Virus record (IMG/VR): IMGVR_UViG_3300043395_004689
Span: 1 to 64,000 of that record
DNA: 64,000 bases
Direction: 5' to 3' (one strand)
Source: a virus
Under the pieces are notes generated by a model. The model saw only the letters and a list, made by a program, of their open reading frames with translations, was not told the origin of the DNA and did not search any database. The translations under genes were made by a program, and so were the position numbers. Below, piece by piece: positions 23,469-32,935 of the stretch; the first letter of the stretch is position 1; the number at the start of each line of letters is the position of its first letter.

Positions 23469-23713
23469 AGGTCGTTAGCGTAAACCCTGCTGAAAAGAAA
23501 GCAGAAGAACGGCGCCTAGCATTGCTAGAAGTTATCGAAGAAATGCGCGAGCAAATTGAAGACGGTCGCATACAAGAGTTTGTGGCTTGTAGCATGGACG
23601 CAGATGCTGTTTGTCAAATTCATGCCAGTGCTCTAGATCTAGCAGGTGCTGTTGGTTTGTATGAAATTGGCAAACACATGATGATACAAACCATGGCTGG
23701 CGACGATAATTAA
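23465..23713 (+). CDS. Hypothetical protein, 82 aa
   Basis: ATGA overlap with the previous gene. Predicted helical, acidic, with two Cys (FVACSMDADAVCQIH). Not recognised. Confidence 0.55.
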   Translation: MKVVSVNPAEKKAEERRLALLEVIEEMREQIEDGRIQEFVACSMDADAVCQIHASALDLAGAVGLYEIGKHMMIQTMAGDDN

Positions 23714-23717
23714 TGCT

Positions 23718-24026
23718 ATGCTTAACACTGAAAAACAAGAAGCCGAAGAAGATCTAATTCGCGAGCTAGACGAACTAGGACTTGAATTTCAAAGACTAAT
23801 AGAAGAGGAAAATAACATGGCCAATAAGACAGCAAATCGAATCAGCGACAAGCTGGTAAAGGTAAACGAATCATTTACCATCAACATGTACGACAATGGT
23901 TTTATGATTGAAGCCAGCGGTCGTAACAAAAAGGATGATTATGTGACTGCTAAAATTCTTTGCAGTAGCATTGACGAAGTAATTAACCTGGTGCGCGAAG
24001 TTGCAGACATGGAACGCGACAGCTAA
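23718..24026 (+). CDS. Hypothetical protein, 102 aa (start uncertain)
   Basis: The N-terminal third is an acidic coiled coil-like helix (EEDLIRELDELGLEFQRLIEEE). ATG 23817 with AGAGGAAAA upstream would give a 69-residue version without it, and is the better-supported ribosome site. Not recognised. Confidence 0.5.
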   Translation: MLNTEKQEAEEDLIRELDELGLEFQRLIEEENNMANKTANRISDKLVKVNESFTINMYDNGFMIEASGRNKKDDYVTAKILCSSIDEVINLVREVADMERDS

Positions 24027-24037
24027 AGGAAACTGCC

Positions 24038-24448
24038 ATGGCAATCTGGAAAATTGTAAATCAACACAAGAAGAACTGCGAAGAGCGTCAATTTTGGACC
24101 AAAGACGAACTTACCATTGTTCGTACTGAAGGGTTTCGCTGGGGTAGCTTTACTGTAGAAACTACAGACGACAATCCACCTGAAGGTATTACTGCGGAAA
24201 ATCCTGATGGCATTGACATGTACAGTTATTCAGGCGAAAACGCCCCCGATGGCGCCGAGCTTGACATGATGGACGATGGTTGTTATGGCGATTGGGAATT
24301 TCCCGACAGTATGGACGAAGAAGAGCAAAATCGAATCCAAGAGGGCTGGGATGAAGACTACTACGACTTCATGGAAGGTGACGGATGGGTCAATGACGAA
24401 ACTGAAGCCTGGTTGTTTGGTCCACTGGATATTGAGCGAGTAGATTAA
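24038..24448 (+). CDS. Hypothetical acidic protein, 136 aa
   Basis: AAAGGAAACTGCC upstream. Very acidic, with YSGENAPDGAELD and a C-terminal DEDYYDFMEGDGW. Might be a DNA-mimic-type inhibitor by composition alone, which is weak evidence. Not recognised. Confidence 0.58.
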   Translation: MAIWKIVNQHKKNCEERQFWTKDELTIVRTEGFRWGSFTVETTDDNPPEGITAENPDGIDMYSYSGENAPDGAELDMMDDGCYGDWEFPDSMDEEEQNRIQEGWDEDYYDFMEGDGWVNDETEAWLFGPLDIERVD

Positions 24449-24449
24449 A

Positions 24450-24875
24450 ATGCTGAATCTAGATCTTGCTCTACGATGGCCTCTAAGTTCTAGATTTAGC
24501 AATTTAAAATCCTGGCACGGCTCAACACCCTTTGCTAACAAGCATTGGGAATTTCAAATTTCCAAAACTACTGATATTGTTGCAGTCAATTTGGATTTTA
24601 CTGTACAAGGCGAAACCGATCATGCTGGTCTACGGTGCGGATTAGGATTATGTGGATTTGCTGTAGAGTTTAATTGGTACGACTCAAAGCATTGTAATAC
24701 TCCAGCTAAGAATCCCACAATATGGGAAGTTAAGTTTTATATGTTGGACAGAGAAACCGGCTTTGAGTTTGCAGCAAGGACAGAATTGTGCTATAGTGTA
24801 TTTGAAGCAGAGCAACTGGTAGCCGACGAAGGGCACAAATATGATGTTTGCCGTATTATTCCGAGTACACAATAA
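24450..24875 (+). CDS. Hypothetical protein, 141 aa
   Basis: Starts 1 nt after the previous stop. Beta-rich with TDHAGLRCGLGLCGFAVEFNW, suggesting a compact beta-sandwich. Not recognised; end touches the next gene (TAATG). Confidence 0.57.
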   Translation: MLNLDLALRWPLSSRFSNLKSWHGSTPFANKHWEFQISKTTDIVAVNLDFTVQGETDHAGLRCGLGLCGFAVEFNWYDSKHCNTPAKNPTIWEVKFYMLDRETGFEFAARTELCYSVFEAEQLVADEGHKYDVCRIIPSTQ

Positions 24876-25237
24876 TGATGTTATATGAAGTAGCCTTACT
24901 ATTACTGTTTGTCAAACATTGGGCCTGTGATTTTGTATTTCAAACACCGACCATGATTGCGGCTAAGTCGCACTACAAGTCATGGCCCAGCATACTACAT
25001 AGCCTTCACCATGCAGGTATGACCTTTTTAATCTTTGCCTTGGGTGGAGTTGTACTGGCATTATTTTTGGCCTTGTTAGATTTTGTCTTGCATTATCACA
25101 TCGACTATGCTAAAGTAAAGTACGGCGAAGCCGATACCAATTCCAGTAGATACTGGAATCACTTTGGTTTGGATCAACTGGCACACTATGTAACCTATTT
25201 GGTTATAGTGGCAATTTTTGTAAGGATCGTAGAATGA
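24875..25237 (+). CDS. Membrane protein, DUF3307-like
   Basis: 120 residues from ATG 24875. Hydrophobic segments at residues 3-20, 50-75 and 98-118, with KHWACDFVFQTPTMIAAKSH and HSLHHAG between. The HW-DFxxQ-x-MA-K and HxxxH pattern resembles the DUF3307 membrane family, which often lies in mobile elements and phages. Function unknown. Confidence 0.6.
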   Translation: MMLYEVALLLLFVKHWACDFVFQTPTMIAAKSHYKSWPSILHSLHHAGMTFLIFALGGVVLALFLALLDFVLHYHIDYAKVKYGEADTNSSRYWNHFGLDQLAHYVTYLVIVAIFVRIVE

Positions 25238-25764
25238 TTAATCTCAAAGACTGGTTTGAAGCAGTAAATTATCGGATCACTGAGGGCACCAAGTATACTT
25301 GGAATTGCTATGGTCCTGATGCCCATGTATTGGACAGCTGGAATGGAGAGCAAGACGGTCATAGTTTTAGTGTGGTATTTGACACAAAGACTCAAGAAGT
25401 TTATGAAGTACAGGCTCATGACTACCAGCGAAATCGCGCCTATCGCTTTTTTAACAACGATTCGGAAGTTTGCTACCTAGATGAGTGCAAGCTTCATGAC
25501 ATCGATGGAAACGAAGCATGGGAAGGTGTCAACTACACCACTCTGGAAGTTGCTGAGGATTGGCTTGCCAAGGCTCATGCAATTGCGTCGGGTATTGACT
25601 ATGATACCAAGGTACAGATACCAGTGGATTTTTCCGACGAAGAATTACTGCGCTACATGAAGATGGCTCATGACATGGATATTACTTTTAATCAATTTAT
25701 TGAGCAAGCACTTAGAGCAGCGATTGAAAAACATCAAGTAGATCCCCACACAGACTGGGATTAA
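25234..25764 (+). CDS. Hypothetical protein with RHH-like C-terminus
   Basis: 176 residues. The N-terminal two-thirds is beta-rich and unrecognised. The last about 45 residues (QIPVDFSDEELLRYMKMAH, then FNQFIEQALRAAIE) have the strand-helix-helix pattern of a ribbon-helix-helix DNA-binding domain. Overlaps the previous gene by 4 nt and is followed by a strong terminator. Confidence 0.6.
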   Translation: MINLKDWFEAVNYRITEGTKYTWNCYGPDAHVLDSWNGEQDGHSFSVVFDTKTQEVYEVQAHDYQRNRAYRFFNNDSEVCYLDECKLHDIDGNEAWEGVNYTTLEVAEDWLAKAHAIASGIDYDTKVQIPVDFSDEELLRYMKMAHDMDITFNQFIEQALRAAIEKHQVDPHTDWD

Positions 25765-25783
25765 TATCTAGAATTATACTGTA

Positions 25784-25815
25784 AAAGCCAGTGGTCTGAC
25801 CACTGGCTTTTTTCT
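25784..25815 (+). terminator. Intrinsic terminator
   Basis: AAAGCCAGTGG (25784-25794) pairs over 11 bp with CCACTGGCTTT (25800-25810), loop TCTGA, followed by more T. It separates the small-gene region from the radical SAM operon starting at 25831. Confidence 0.93.
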
Positions 25816-25830
25816 TTGCTAAGTATCGTC

Positions 25831-27270
25831 ATGGATCCAAACAATTTACCACCTGCCTTTTGTGTGCTCCCTTGGATGCATACCGCCATTAATCCCAATG
25901 GGGATGTTAGTCCCTGTTGCATGTCCAAATTTGGATTTGCCTATGGAAATTTAAATAAAACTCCTTTACTCAAAGATATATTCAACAGTGATACAGCCAA
26001 ATCTGTTAGAAAAGAAATGCTAGAAGCAGATCAGTTACCAGAAATCTGTACTCGCTGTAGCTATGTTGAAACGGTGAGAGAAGAAGTGGTCTCTGATATA
26101 AAAACCGAATCTTATCGTCAGAGGATGAACAAAAAATATAAAGATTTTATTAAAACATTAGAACCAAACCCCGACGGTTCTGCAGAGTTTCGACAGTTAT
26201 ACATTGATTACAGATTTTCAAACAAATGTAATTTCAAATGCATCACATGTGGTCCAACCTTGAGTTCAAGCCATGCAGTTGAGTTTAAAAAGCTAGCCGA
26301 ACTTAATCCGCTTGTGTATGGCTCTAAAACTCCAGATGATACCAAGCCAATTTCTAAGGCTCTGATCGAAGTTGATCATGCCAGTATGTTTGAACAGTTT
26401 AAGGAATTTGGGCACGAAGTTAGAGAAATTTACTTTGCTGGCGGCGAGCCATTGATCAATGATCATCACTATGAAATTTTGCAGTACATCATTGACAGCC
26501 AGCAACCTATCTACATATACTACAATACAAACTTTAGCGAGCTTAGATATCGAGACCATAATTTACTTGACATGTGGCGCCGAGTCAACGGAAAGGTAGA
26601 TATATTTGCCAGCATTGATGGTTATGGTCTCGAAGGTGAGGCCATTCGCTATGGTTTGGATTCTAAGATCTTTGAAGATAATGTTAACACTCTTATAGAA
26701 GCCAGAATTCCCAATGTAAATTTAAATTTTTCTATCACCTTTGGCATTGCTAATTATCATAGTGTAGTTGATACGACTAAGTGGCTTGTAAAACTCTTGC
26801 CGGACTGGTACAGAAGTGAGCGCAATATCCTATCAACCAATGTAGGATATAATCCAATCACCTTTAGCAAAGAATTCTCCACTCTGTTTATGAACCAACA
26901 ACAGCGACAGGCAGCTATCGAATTAGTAACCGCTCAAATTGAAAATTTTGAAAACGAATTCAGCAAGAAATATGCCAGCGACCTGCGCTTTCATTATCTA
27001 ACTTGGATTTCAAATCTTCATCGCGCAGCCTATGACAACCAAGGCAAGCGTGGAATGATTTTAACTCGATGGGGATACATGGATAAAACCGACGAAATTA
27101 GACAACTTGATTGGAAACAAAGACTTCCAAATTTAGCTCGACTTTGGGCGGAGATTTGGAACGAGCTAGATCAACTCGGCATTGATATGCAGATAAGAAA
27201 TAGCCTAGACAAACCAGCTATTAGAAGCATTGATGCTTACATTGCTGAACACAAGATAGGCCAGCAATGA
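25831..27270 (+). CDS. Twitch-type radical SAM protein, first gene of the cluster
   Basis: 479 residues from ATG 25831. N-terminal Cys domain: Cys11, Cys29/30 (VSPCCMS) and Cys73/76 (CTRC). Core cluster CxxxCxxC at Cys133-137-140 (CNFKCITC), GGEP at 204-207. This N-terminal-auxiliary then core order matches 11884-13293 and the next gene. Such enzymes generally modify ribosomally made peptides or proteins by radical chemistry. It overlaps the next radical SAM gene by 4 nt (ATGA). No strong promoter or ribosome site is visible; TAAGTA at 25820-25825 lies 5 nt before ATG. Confidence 0.9.
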   Translation: MDPNNLPPAFCVLPWMHTAINPNGDVSPCCMSKFGFAYGNLNKTPLLKDIFNSDTAKSVRKEMLEADQLPEICTRCSYVETVREEVVSDIKTESYRQRMNKKYKDFIKTLEPNPDGSAEFRQLYIDYRFSNKCNFKCITCGPTLSSSHAVEFKKLAELNPLVYGSKTPDDTKPISKALIEVDHASMFEQFKEFGHEVREIYFAGGEPLINDHHYEILQYIIDSQQPIYIYYNTNFSELRYRDHNLLDMWRRVNGKVDIFASIDGYGLEGEAIRYGLDSKIFEDNVNTLIEARIPNVNLNFSITFGIANYHSVVDTTKWLVKLLPDWYRSERNILSTNVGYNPITFSKEFSTLFMNQQQRQAAIELVTAQIENFENEFSKKYASDLRFHYLTWISNLHRAAYDNQGKRGMILTRWGYMDKTDEIRQLDWKQRLPNLARLWAEIWNELDQLGIDMQIRNSLDKPAIRSIDAYIAEHKIGQQ

Positions 27271-28847
27271 AAAAACCACCACAGGTAAAAATTATGGATC
27301 AGTTTACAAAAAACATCGTTGAAACAGAAGCCAAGATCAATGACATCAGTCCAAGTATGTGTATGGCCAAATGGTATCAGGTAACCATACATTTACAAAA
27401 TGGTCATACTCACAGTTGCCACCACCCAGGAACTCATTTGGTTCCATTAGAAGAACTTAGAGAAAATCCCAGTGCTCTGCATAATACCAAGCACAAGAAA
27501 ACTCTTAGAGAAATGATGGTCACTGGTGAACGGCCAAAAGAGTGCGACTACTGCTGGCGCATTGAAGATGTTGGAGAGCGAAGCGATCGTGTGTACAAGA
27601 GTGCTGACTCTTGGGCTCGTCCTTACATTCCTCTAGCTCAAGAGGCACAAAAAAACAAAACCTTATTGGACTTTGCCAATGCAGATGTGAATCCTACCTA
27701 CGTTGAAGTAGTATTTGACCATACCTGTAATTTCAAGTGCGCTTATTGTGCGCCTAATATCAGCAGTCAGTGGATGGAGGAAGTTAAAGAACACGGCCCT
27801 TACCTAACTTCTCCTTACTTTAATGATCTGCGCTGGATTGAAAAGCAAGGTCAAATGCCTATTCCAAACCGGGAAGAAAATCCTTATGTGGAAGCATTTT
27901 GGAAATGGTGGCCTACGCTGATTCCGGGACTACACACATTCCGTATTACCGGCGGCGAACCCCTGTTAAGCAAGAATACTTTCAGAGTAATGGATGATAT
28001 CATTACCAATAACCCAAATCCCAATCTGCATTTGGCTATTAACAGCAACATGTGTGTTCCACAAAAGATCTTTGATGAGTTTGTTGTCAAGTTGAATCGA
28101 GTAAGAAACAATGTGCAAAAGGTAACAATTTATACCAGCATTGATACTTTTATCCCTGAGCACAATGAGTACATTCGCTTTGGTATGATACACGACGACT
28201 TCTGCCGCAACGTTGAAAAGCTATTAGACAGCGTAGAGCAAGAAATTACTCTAAGCTTTATGATCACTATCAGTAATCTAAGTGTGTACGGCACACGCGA
28301 ACTAGTTGAATGGATTTACAAGCTTAAGGAAAAGTACAAGGGCAAGCACAGACTCATGCCTGATTTTCCTTATCTGCGTCATCCGGAATTTCTCTGCGTT
28401 GATGTCAATGCCGAAGATGCTGTGCGCGAATTAGAAAGAGCCTTGGAGTTTGTCCGAGAAAAAAGTGTCAGCGAATTAAGCAAGACCTGGGAGCAAGAAG
28501 AAAAGGATCGATATGCTTTTAATTGGAAAAACTATGCATTCTTTGACGACTTTGCAGTTCAACGTCTGGGTAGGGTTGTTGAGTTTGCCAAAGATAAGGT
28601 AGTTAATCCTAATCCTAATTTAGGCACTCGCATGGAAGACTTTGCTCTTTATGTTGATGAGTACGACTATAGGCGAGGCACCAAGTTTACAGAGCTGTTC
28701 CCGCAAATGGTTCCTTTTTATAATCGCTGCAAAACACTTTTAATTAACAGCGGTCGTCCAAGGAACCTGCGAAAGGAGTCTGTGGTTAAAGTTGTGCCTA
28801 AAAAAGGTTCTTTGTTTGATTTAGCAAATGGCAAAAAGAAAGTTTAA
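27267..28847 (+). CDS. Twitch-type radical SAM protein, second gene of the cluster
   Basis: 526 residues. N-terminal Cys32, Cys51, Cys93 and Cys96 (with THSCHHPG and CDYC) give an auxiliary-type site. Core Cys154-158-161 (CNFKCAYC) and GGEP at 229-232. About 50 residues longer than its neighbour, with an extended charged C-terminal region. It overlaps the first family A gene by 20 nt. Two different radical SAM enzymes coupled in tandem suggests successive modifications or a heterodimer. Confidence 0.9.
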   Translation: MKKPPQVKIMDQFTKNIVETEAKINDISPSMCMAKWYQVTIHLQNGHTHSCHHPGTHLVPLEELRENPSALHNTKHKKTLREMMVTGERPKECDYCWRIEDVGERSDRVYKSADSWARPYIPLAQEAQKNKTLLDFANADVNPTYVEVVFDHTCNFKCAYCAPNISSQWMEEVKEHGPYLTSPYFNDLRWIEKQGQMPIPNREENPYVEAFWKWWPTLIPGLHTFRITGGEPLLSKNTFRVMDDIITNNPNPNLHLAINSNMCVPQKIFDEFVVKLNRVRNNVQKVTIYTSIDTFIPEHNEYIRFGMIHDDFCRNVEKLLDSVEQEITLSFMITISNLSVYGTRELVEWIYKLKEKYKGKHRLMPDFPYLRHPEFLCVDVNAEDAVRELERALEFVREKSVSELSKTWEQEEKDRYAFNWKNYAFFDDFAVQRLGRVVEFAKDKVVNPNPNLGTRMEDFALYVDEYDYRRGTKFTELFPQMVPFYNRCKTLLINSGRPRNLRKESVVKVVPKKGSLFDLANGKKKV

Positions 28848-29682
28848 ATCTGTCAGGCTGACCTTTGTCAACGATGATGCCAAAGAACAGATACTAGAAT
28901 ATAAACTAGTACGCTCTCCCGCCAGAGATGCTTGGGTATCTCAAATTGAAGCAGCAGTCGCAGATCGTGAAAACCTAGTTCATCTTGGAACTGCTAATGT
29001 CCCAACGCCCGAGCGTTTAAAAAGGCACTGGGACATAGTCAGGTACTTTACAAATTTGGCAAATCAGGATCATCTCTTAGATGAATGGTTGCATTTGCCA
29101 CAGACTTTGGATTTAGAACAAGACAACAGCAAGTTATTCAATGAGCTGAGGGCTAGGTGTCAGGCCTATGAGATGTATGCATCTGTAAATCAGCAAGAGT
29201 CAGAGACAAGGGCCAACTTAAAAAGAGTAAGCAGAGCAATTAGTATATTTGAATATGTGTTAAATTCAGGCTCAGATAAACCGGCTCAGGCTTATTGGTT
29301 TAAATCGCAAAATCCTCCAAGCAAAATCCCAAATCTGGATCAGGATAAGCATCTTACCAACAAAGTAAGCTATGGAGATTTGGTTATGTTAGGCCCGGGC
29401 ATTTCGCGAACGGCCAATGAAGCTAGGCTTGCCAATGATGTTCAAGTAGTAAAAAGAAACATGATCAGTGAATGGTTGCCAAGCCCTATAACACTATTGG
29501 CGTTTAGTGATTTCTATGAAGATCTGGCAGCAACACAGCAATGGCTTGTTCAGCAAGGCAGCAAATTAACTGCCAAACCTTCATACTGCATAGTTGGTAA
29601 ATTAGTAACAGAGATTGCCAAAGACGAACTTGGCAATTTATTAAATACCTACAAGATATCAAGCATGGACCTTATACAATGA
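28828..29682 (+). CDS. Family A protein, copy 2 (unrecognised)
   Basis: 284 residues. Shares the family A layout: LEYKLVRS near residue 23, FNELRARCQAYEM (about 104-116), YGDLVML (182-188), then QVVKRNMI (206-213), LLAF and a C-terminal TYKISSMDL. The usual Tyr of the core motif (LHY in copy 1) is changed to LGP here. Overlaps the radical SAM gene before and the fusion gene after (4 nt). Function unknown; probably a partner or substrate-recognition protein for the radical SAM enzymes. Confidence 0.62.
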   Translation: MAKRKFKSVRLTFVNDDAKEQILEYKLVRSPARDAWVSQIEAAVADRENLVHLGTANVPTPERLKRHWDIVRYFTNLANQDHLLDEWLHLPQTLDLEQDNSKLFNELRARCQAYEMYASVNQQESETRANLKRVSRAISIFEYVLNSGSDKPAQAYWFKSQNPPSKIPNLDQDKHLTNKVSYGDLVMLGPGISRTANEARLANDVQVVKRNMISEWLPSPITLLAFSDFYEDLAATQQWLVQQGSKLTAKPSYCIVGKLVTEIAKDELGNLLNTYKISSMDLIQ

Positions 29683-31973
29683 GCAAAACATATTTCTTGC
29701 TTAACATAAAAAATGTCAAGCCTTTTAATCCAACCTTGGATTACCTTGAGCTGTTAAAAAAGACCTTTAAGAATTTATACGGTAAGCCTGAGGATGAAAT
29801 TCACATAACAGATCATCCAACGGGCTATGGCATGCACATTGATCAAGCACTAGCAAATCCAGAGATTACTGAATTTGTGGTTGCTCCTATCGACCTTTAC
29901 GAGCCCGATGTAATTCAGAACATGAGATCGCAGGCGTTGCTTGGCTCACAGCACTTGGTGGCAAAAATTTACAATTCCACTGATCAAAAAGAATACTGGA
30001 GCATTGATCCGGATTTATTTTATCTAAGTTTTGCAGGCCTTGACAGAACACAAAGTCTAGACTGGGGCTCTATGAGCACACTGACAGTAGGACAAGGTGT
30101 TCATTTTAATATCCCCAAAGAAATCAACGGCGTTTATTGTTTTGAAGAATGTATTCATTTTCCGCATGACATGGAAGCGGGCTGGGGTTGGATTATATTC
30201 AACAAACTGATTGGGCGTGGTCACTTGGTGGCTCAGCGAGACCCTAGCATTCAAGTTAACTGTGTAGGATATTATGAAAACTTGGTTAGAAACATAACCG
30301 ATATTCCAACAGTTGCTGACTTAGACGACCAGCAAAGAGCCTACTATAGTATTTCAAGACAAATCATGCTAGCAGAATGGGAACAGGAAATGTTTAATAA
30401 CACCATTAATGCTACAGGTTTTACTCAAAATAATGTATTTGTTGAAAACTTTTACATGGTGTCAGATTATAGATTCACTGGACTACAACAACTGGTAGCA
30501 CTGAATAAAAACAACGACACCAGACTGATATTTGTACACGACACGGACGCAGACAAAGCTAATATTGAACATATTCTAGCAGCCTGGACAGGCACAAACA
30601 CCAATGAGCTAGCAGTCACCGAAGACATTCAATCACAACTTGCGGAGTTTTATCAAACCTTTGCTCCCAGCGAGTTTGAGGCTTTTTGGAATTACTGCAA
30701 GTCCATCTATCATGCTCATTACCTAAGACATGAACTAGACTTTCTTGATGATTTAGAATCACAATGTCATGTTAACAATGTATTTTGGATGAGTGACCGT
30801 GGAAATTATTCCACACTACTGCGAGCAACCAAGTCTAGACTAACAGCCACTGAATTTCATTATCAGAGAGTAGACGGTTTGGTTTCTATTGTAAAAGTAG
30901 GGCCAAGATATTATCAACGCAATTTTTACAAAAAATTTCGTATGACTTTTAGAAATACACAAACCAATGCTCAACAGACTATAAGCTGGCTATTAAAAGA
31001 AAATCTGTTGGCACAGAAGTGGGCAAGATGCAATCAGTACGACTACCTAGAACAAGAATGTACAGCCGAAAAGAATTACATGTTACAGCATTGGGAATAC
31101 GATGACTATAACCCCAATGGGCGACACTTATCAGCTCTTTGCATTGAGATGAATAGATATGTTTCTATTATCAATGAATATTTCAATGGCAGCAGTGATC
31201 GTCGTGTAAATTATCACATTACTCAATATTTTGATCCGCAAACACTCAATCAAGATATCCTCAATGAGATTCATCATCATTTTGAAGTTCTCATTGGTCA
31301 AGTATGGAATATAAGTGACTATTTTAAAAAGGCCGACAAGCCCACATGCTTTGCAATTAGACAGCTTAATAATCTTTGTCACGAAATGGAAAGCCTGCGT
31401 CGTCGAGGTGTCCGTGAATCAAAGTATTGGGATGCATACATTTATTTCCCTTGGATACCTGGATATCGTTATAAATTTGTTGACAGCGATTACGACCATT
31501 GGCAAAGACCTCGTATTTTTGGTGACCTAAATCTACACTATGCACAACTAGGAAAAACGCCCTTAGAGGCCTGGGGAGGCCGCGATGAAATTATTTTTGA
31601 TGACAATATCAGTGGGTTGAGATATCTCAGTGGAGAGTTTGTTATCAATTTTAGTCCTGACATTCCTGTAGAAGAACAACTAAAACACATAGCAAAAAAC
31701 GATGAGAAATTTTTCCCCTGGCTTAGAAGCCGTGGACAAGATCCTGAAAGCAAGTATACCGGAGTTGGTAATATTGTAGTTGGCACATTTGATCGCAGTG
31801 AGTTTCCTGGAAAAACTGCCGAAGAAATCATGCTTGACCTATTTCAATATGATGACATTTATCGTTTAGAACTGCTTGACGACAATGGAAATATACTGTC
31901 AGAAAAAACACTTGATTATACATGGTATGATGTTTTAAGAATAACTGACCCAACTCGCAATGGAGGTCAGTGA
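29679..31973 (+). CDS. Family B plus family A fusion protein
   Basis: 764 residues in two parts. Residues about 1-400 match the stand-alone protein at 32932-34338: FTGLQQL (266-272) before TRLIFVHDTD (281-290), and FWNYCKSIYH then NNVFWMSDR with YSTLLR. Residues about 410-764 match family A: KFRMTFRN, LNEIHHHFEVLIG (528-540), FGDLNLHYAQLG (614-625), IIFDDNISG and a late GNIVVGTFD. The B part looks Rossmann-like (hydrophobic strand ending in Asp) and may bind a nucleotide or SAM; that is inference. A natural fusion implies that A and B proteins work together. Confidence 0.62.
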   Translation: MSKTYFLLNIKNVKPFNPTLDYLELLKKTFKNLYGKPEDEIHITDHPTGYGMHIDQALANPEITEFVVAPIDLYEPDVIQNMRSQALLGSQHLVAKIYNSTDQKEYWSIDPDLFYLSFAGLDRTQSLDWGSMSTLTVGQGVHFNIPKEINGVYCFEECIHFPHDMEAGWGWIIFNKLIGRGHLVAQRDPSIQVNCVGYYENLVRNITDIPTVADLDDQQRAYYSISRQIMLAEWEQEMFNNTINATGFTQNNVFVENFYMVSDYRFTGLQQLVALNKNNDTRLIFVHDTDADKANIEHILAAWTGTNTNELAVTEDIQSQLAEFYQTFAPSEFEAFWNYCKSIYHAHYLRHELDFLDDLESQCHVNNVFWMSDRGNYSTLLRATKSRLTATEFHYQRVDGLVSIVKVGPRYYQRNFYKKFRMTFRNTQTNAQQTISWLLKENLLAQKWARCNQYDYLEQECTAEKNYMLQHWEYDDYNPNGRHLSALCIEMNRYVSIINEYFNGSSDRRVNYHITQYFDPQTLNQDILNEIHHHFEVLIGQVWNISDYFKKADKPTCFAIRQLNNLCHEMESLRRRGVRESKYWDAYIYFPWIPGYRYKFVDSDYDHWQRPRIFGDLNLHYAQLGKTPLEAWGGRDEIIFDDNISGLRYLSGEFVINFSPDIPVEEQLKHIAKNDEKFFPWLRSRGQDPESKYTGVGNIVVGTFDRSEFPGKTAEEIMLDLFQYDDIYRLELLDDNGNILSEKTLDYTWYDVLRITDPTRNGGQ

Positions 31974-32935
31974 TGTATGATTACTTAGACAAATGGTATC
32001 ATGTTATTCTAAAGCATAAAACAGATTCCGCTGCACCTCGGCAACGACTTAGTTTTAGATTAATTAATACACCAGTTACTGAGCTATGGTTGGAAACCAT
32101 AAGGGAAACCATTGCTGACCCTAATTTTAAAGTGTACTACAATCAAATGGCCACCTTTATTCCAACTCTAGAGAAAATTCACAGTATATGGGATGAAATG
32201 TACCAAGGAGTTCAAGCAGCCAACAGTAAACAATGGGTTGATGTTGATTACATATCAATGCCCGAGCACTTCAATCCTGACGAAAACCCGCAGGCTTTGT
32301 TAAATCACTTACACTATGAATTTCATAGGTTTGAAGAAGCAGTTGCTACCGAGCGTTGGCGAGTGATTAACGATGCATACGATCCTTTACAAATTGTCAA
32401 TGTGCTGATACACAAATTAGAGCAAATGACAACCATGTGGTTCTCAAATTTCCCACTGGATAAAACTCTTCTAGTTTCAACATTTTTTATACATAGAATT
32501 AATCCCAATGACGGGAATCCGCTGCTGTCCGTTAGGCCAATACCCAATGAGCTTTATCAGTACTGGAACCCCAGCGACGCCGACGGTGTACTGCTACTGG
32601 GATATCATACCATTGGTAAAAATCTTTTCCATTGTTACAAGGACAATGATGTTAATTTGGTCAAAATGAATATGATTAGGCCGCAGATAAACCTTGGCAC
32701 AGAAACACAGATGTATTTTGGTGGATGGCCTACCTGCGATCAGCAGGCTTACTTAGAAGGCATGCATCAATGGGTCAAAGACAATCACCTAGAAGCTTAT
32801 GTAGATTCTCATGCACCACAGCACTCTGTGAGTCAACAACCCTTGCTTGGCAAAATACAAAACAATCTAAGCAGACAAGAGATCAGCGACTTTTTTGAAT
32901 ACTATCAGATTGAAACAGTAGAATTAGAAGAATGA
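31973..32935 (+). CDS. Family A protein, copy 3 (unrecognised)
   Basis: 320 residues from ATG 31973, after a strong TGGAGGTCAG site; it overlaps the previous TGA by one base. Family A landmarks: LSFRLINTP (26-34), LNHLHYEFHRFEE (110-122), GVLLLGYHTIG (205-215), LVKMNMIRPQI, QMYF, then LLGKIQNN and YYQIETVEL at the end. Four-base overlap with the next gene. Function unknown. Confidence 0.62.
   Translation: MYDYLDKWYHVILKHKTDSAAPRQRLSFRLINTPVTELWLETIRETIADPNFKVYYNQMATFIPTLEKIHSIWDEMYQGVQAANSKQWVDVDYISMPEHFNPDENPQALLNHLHYEFHRFEEAVATERWRVINDAYDPLQIVNVLIHKLEQMTTMWFSNFPLDKTLLVSTFFIHRINPNDGNPLLSVRPIPNELYQYWNPSDADGVLLLGYHTIGKNLFHCYKDNDVNLVKMNMIRPQINLGTETQMYFGGWPTCDQQAYLEGMHQWVKDNHLEAYVDSHAPQHSVSQQPLLGKIQNNLSRQEISDFFEYYQIETVELEE

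Noticed and set aside
25796-25825. Promoter for the radical SAM operon (CTGACC, 18 nt, TAAGTA)
   Set aside because: Both boxes are poor, and the -35 would lie in the terminator loop; a late-type promoter or read-through is as likely.
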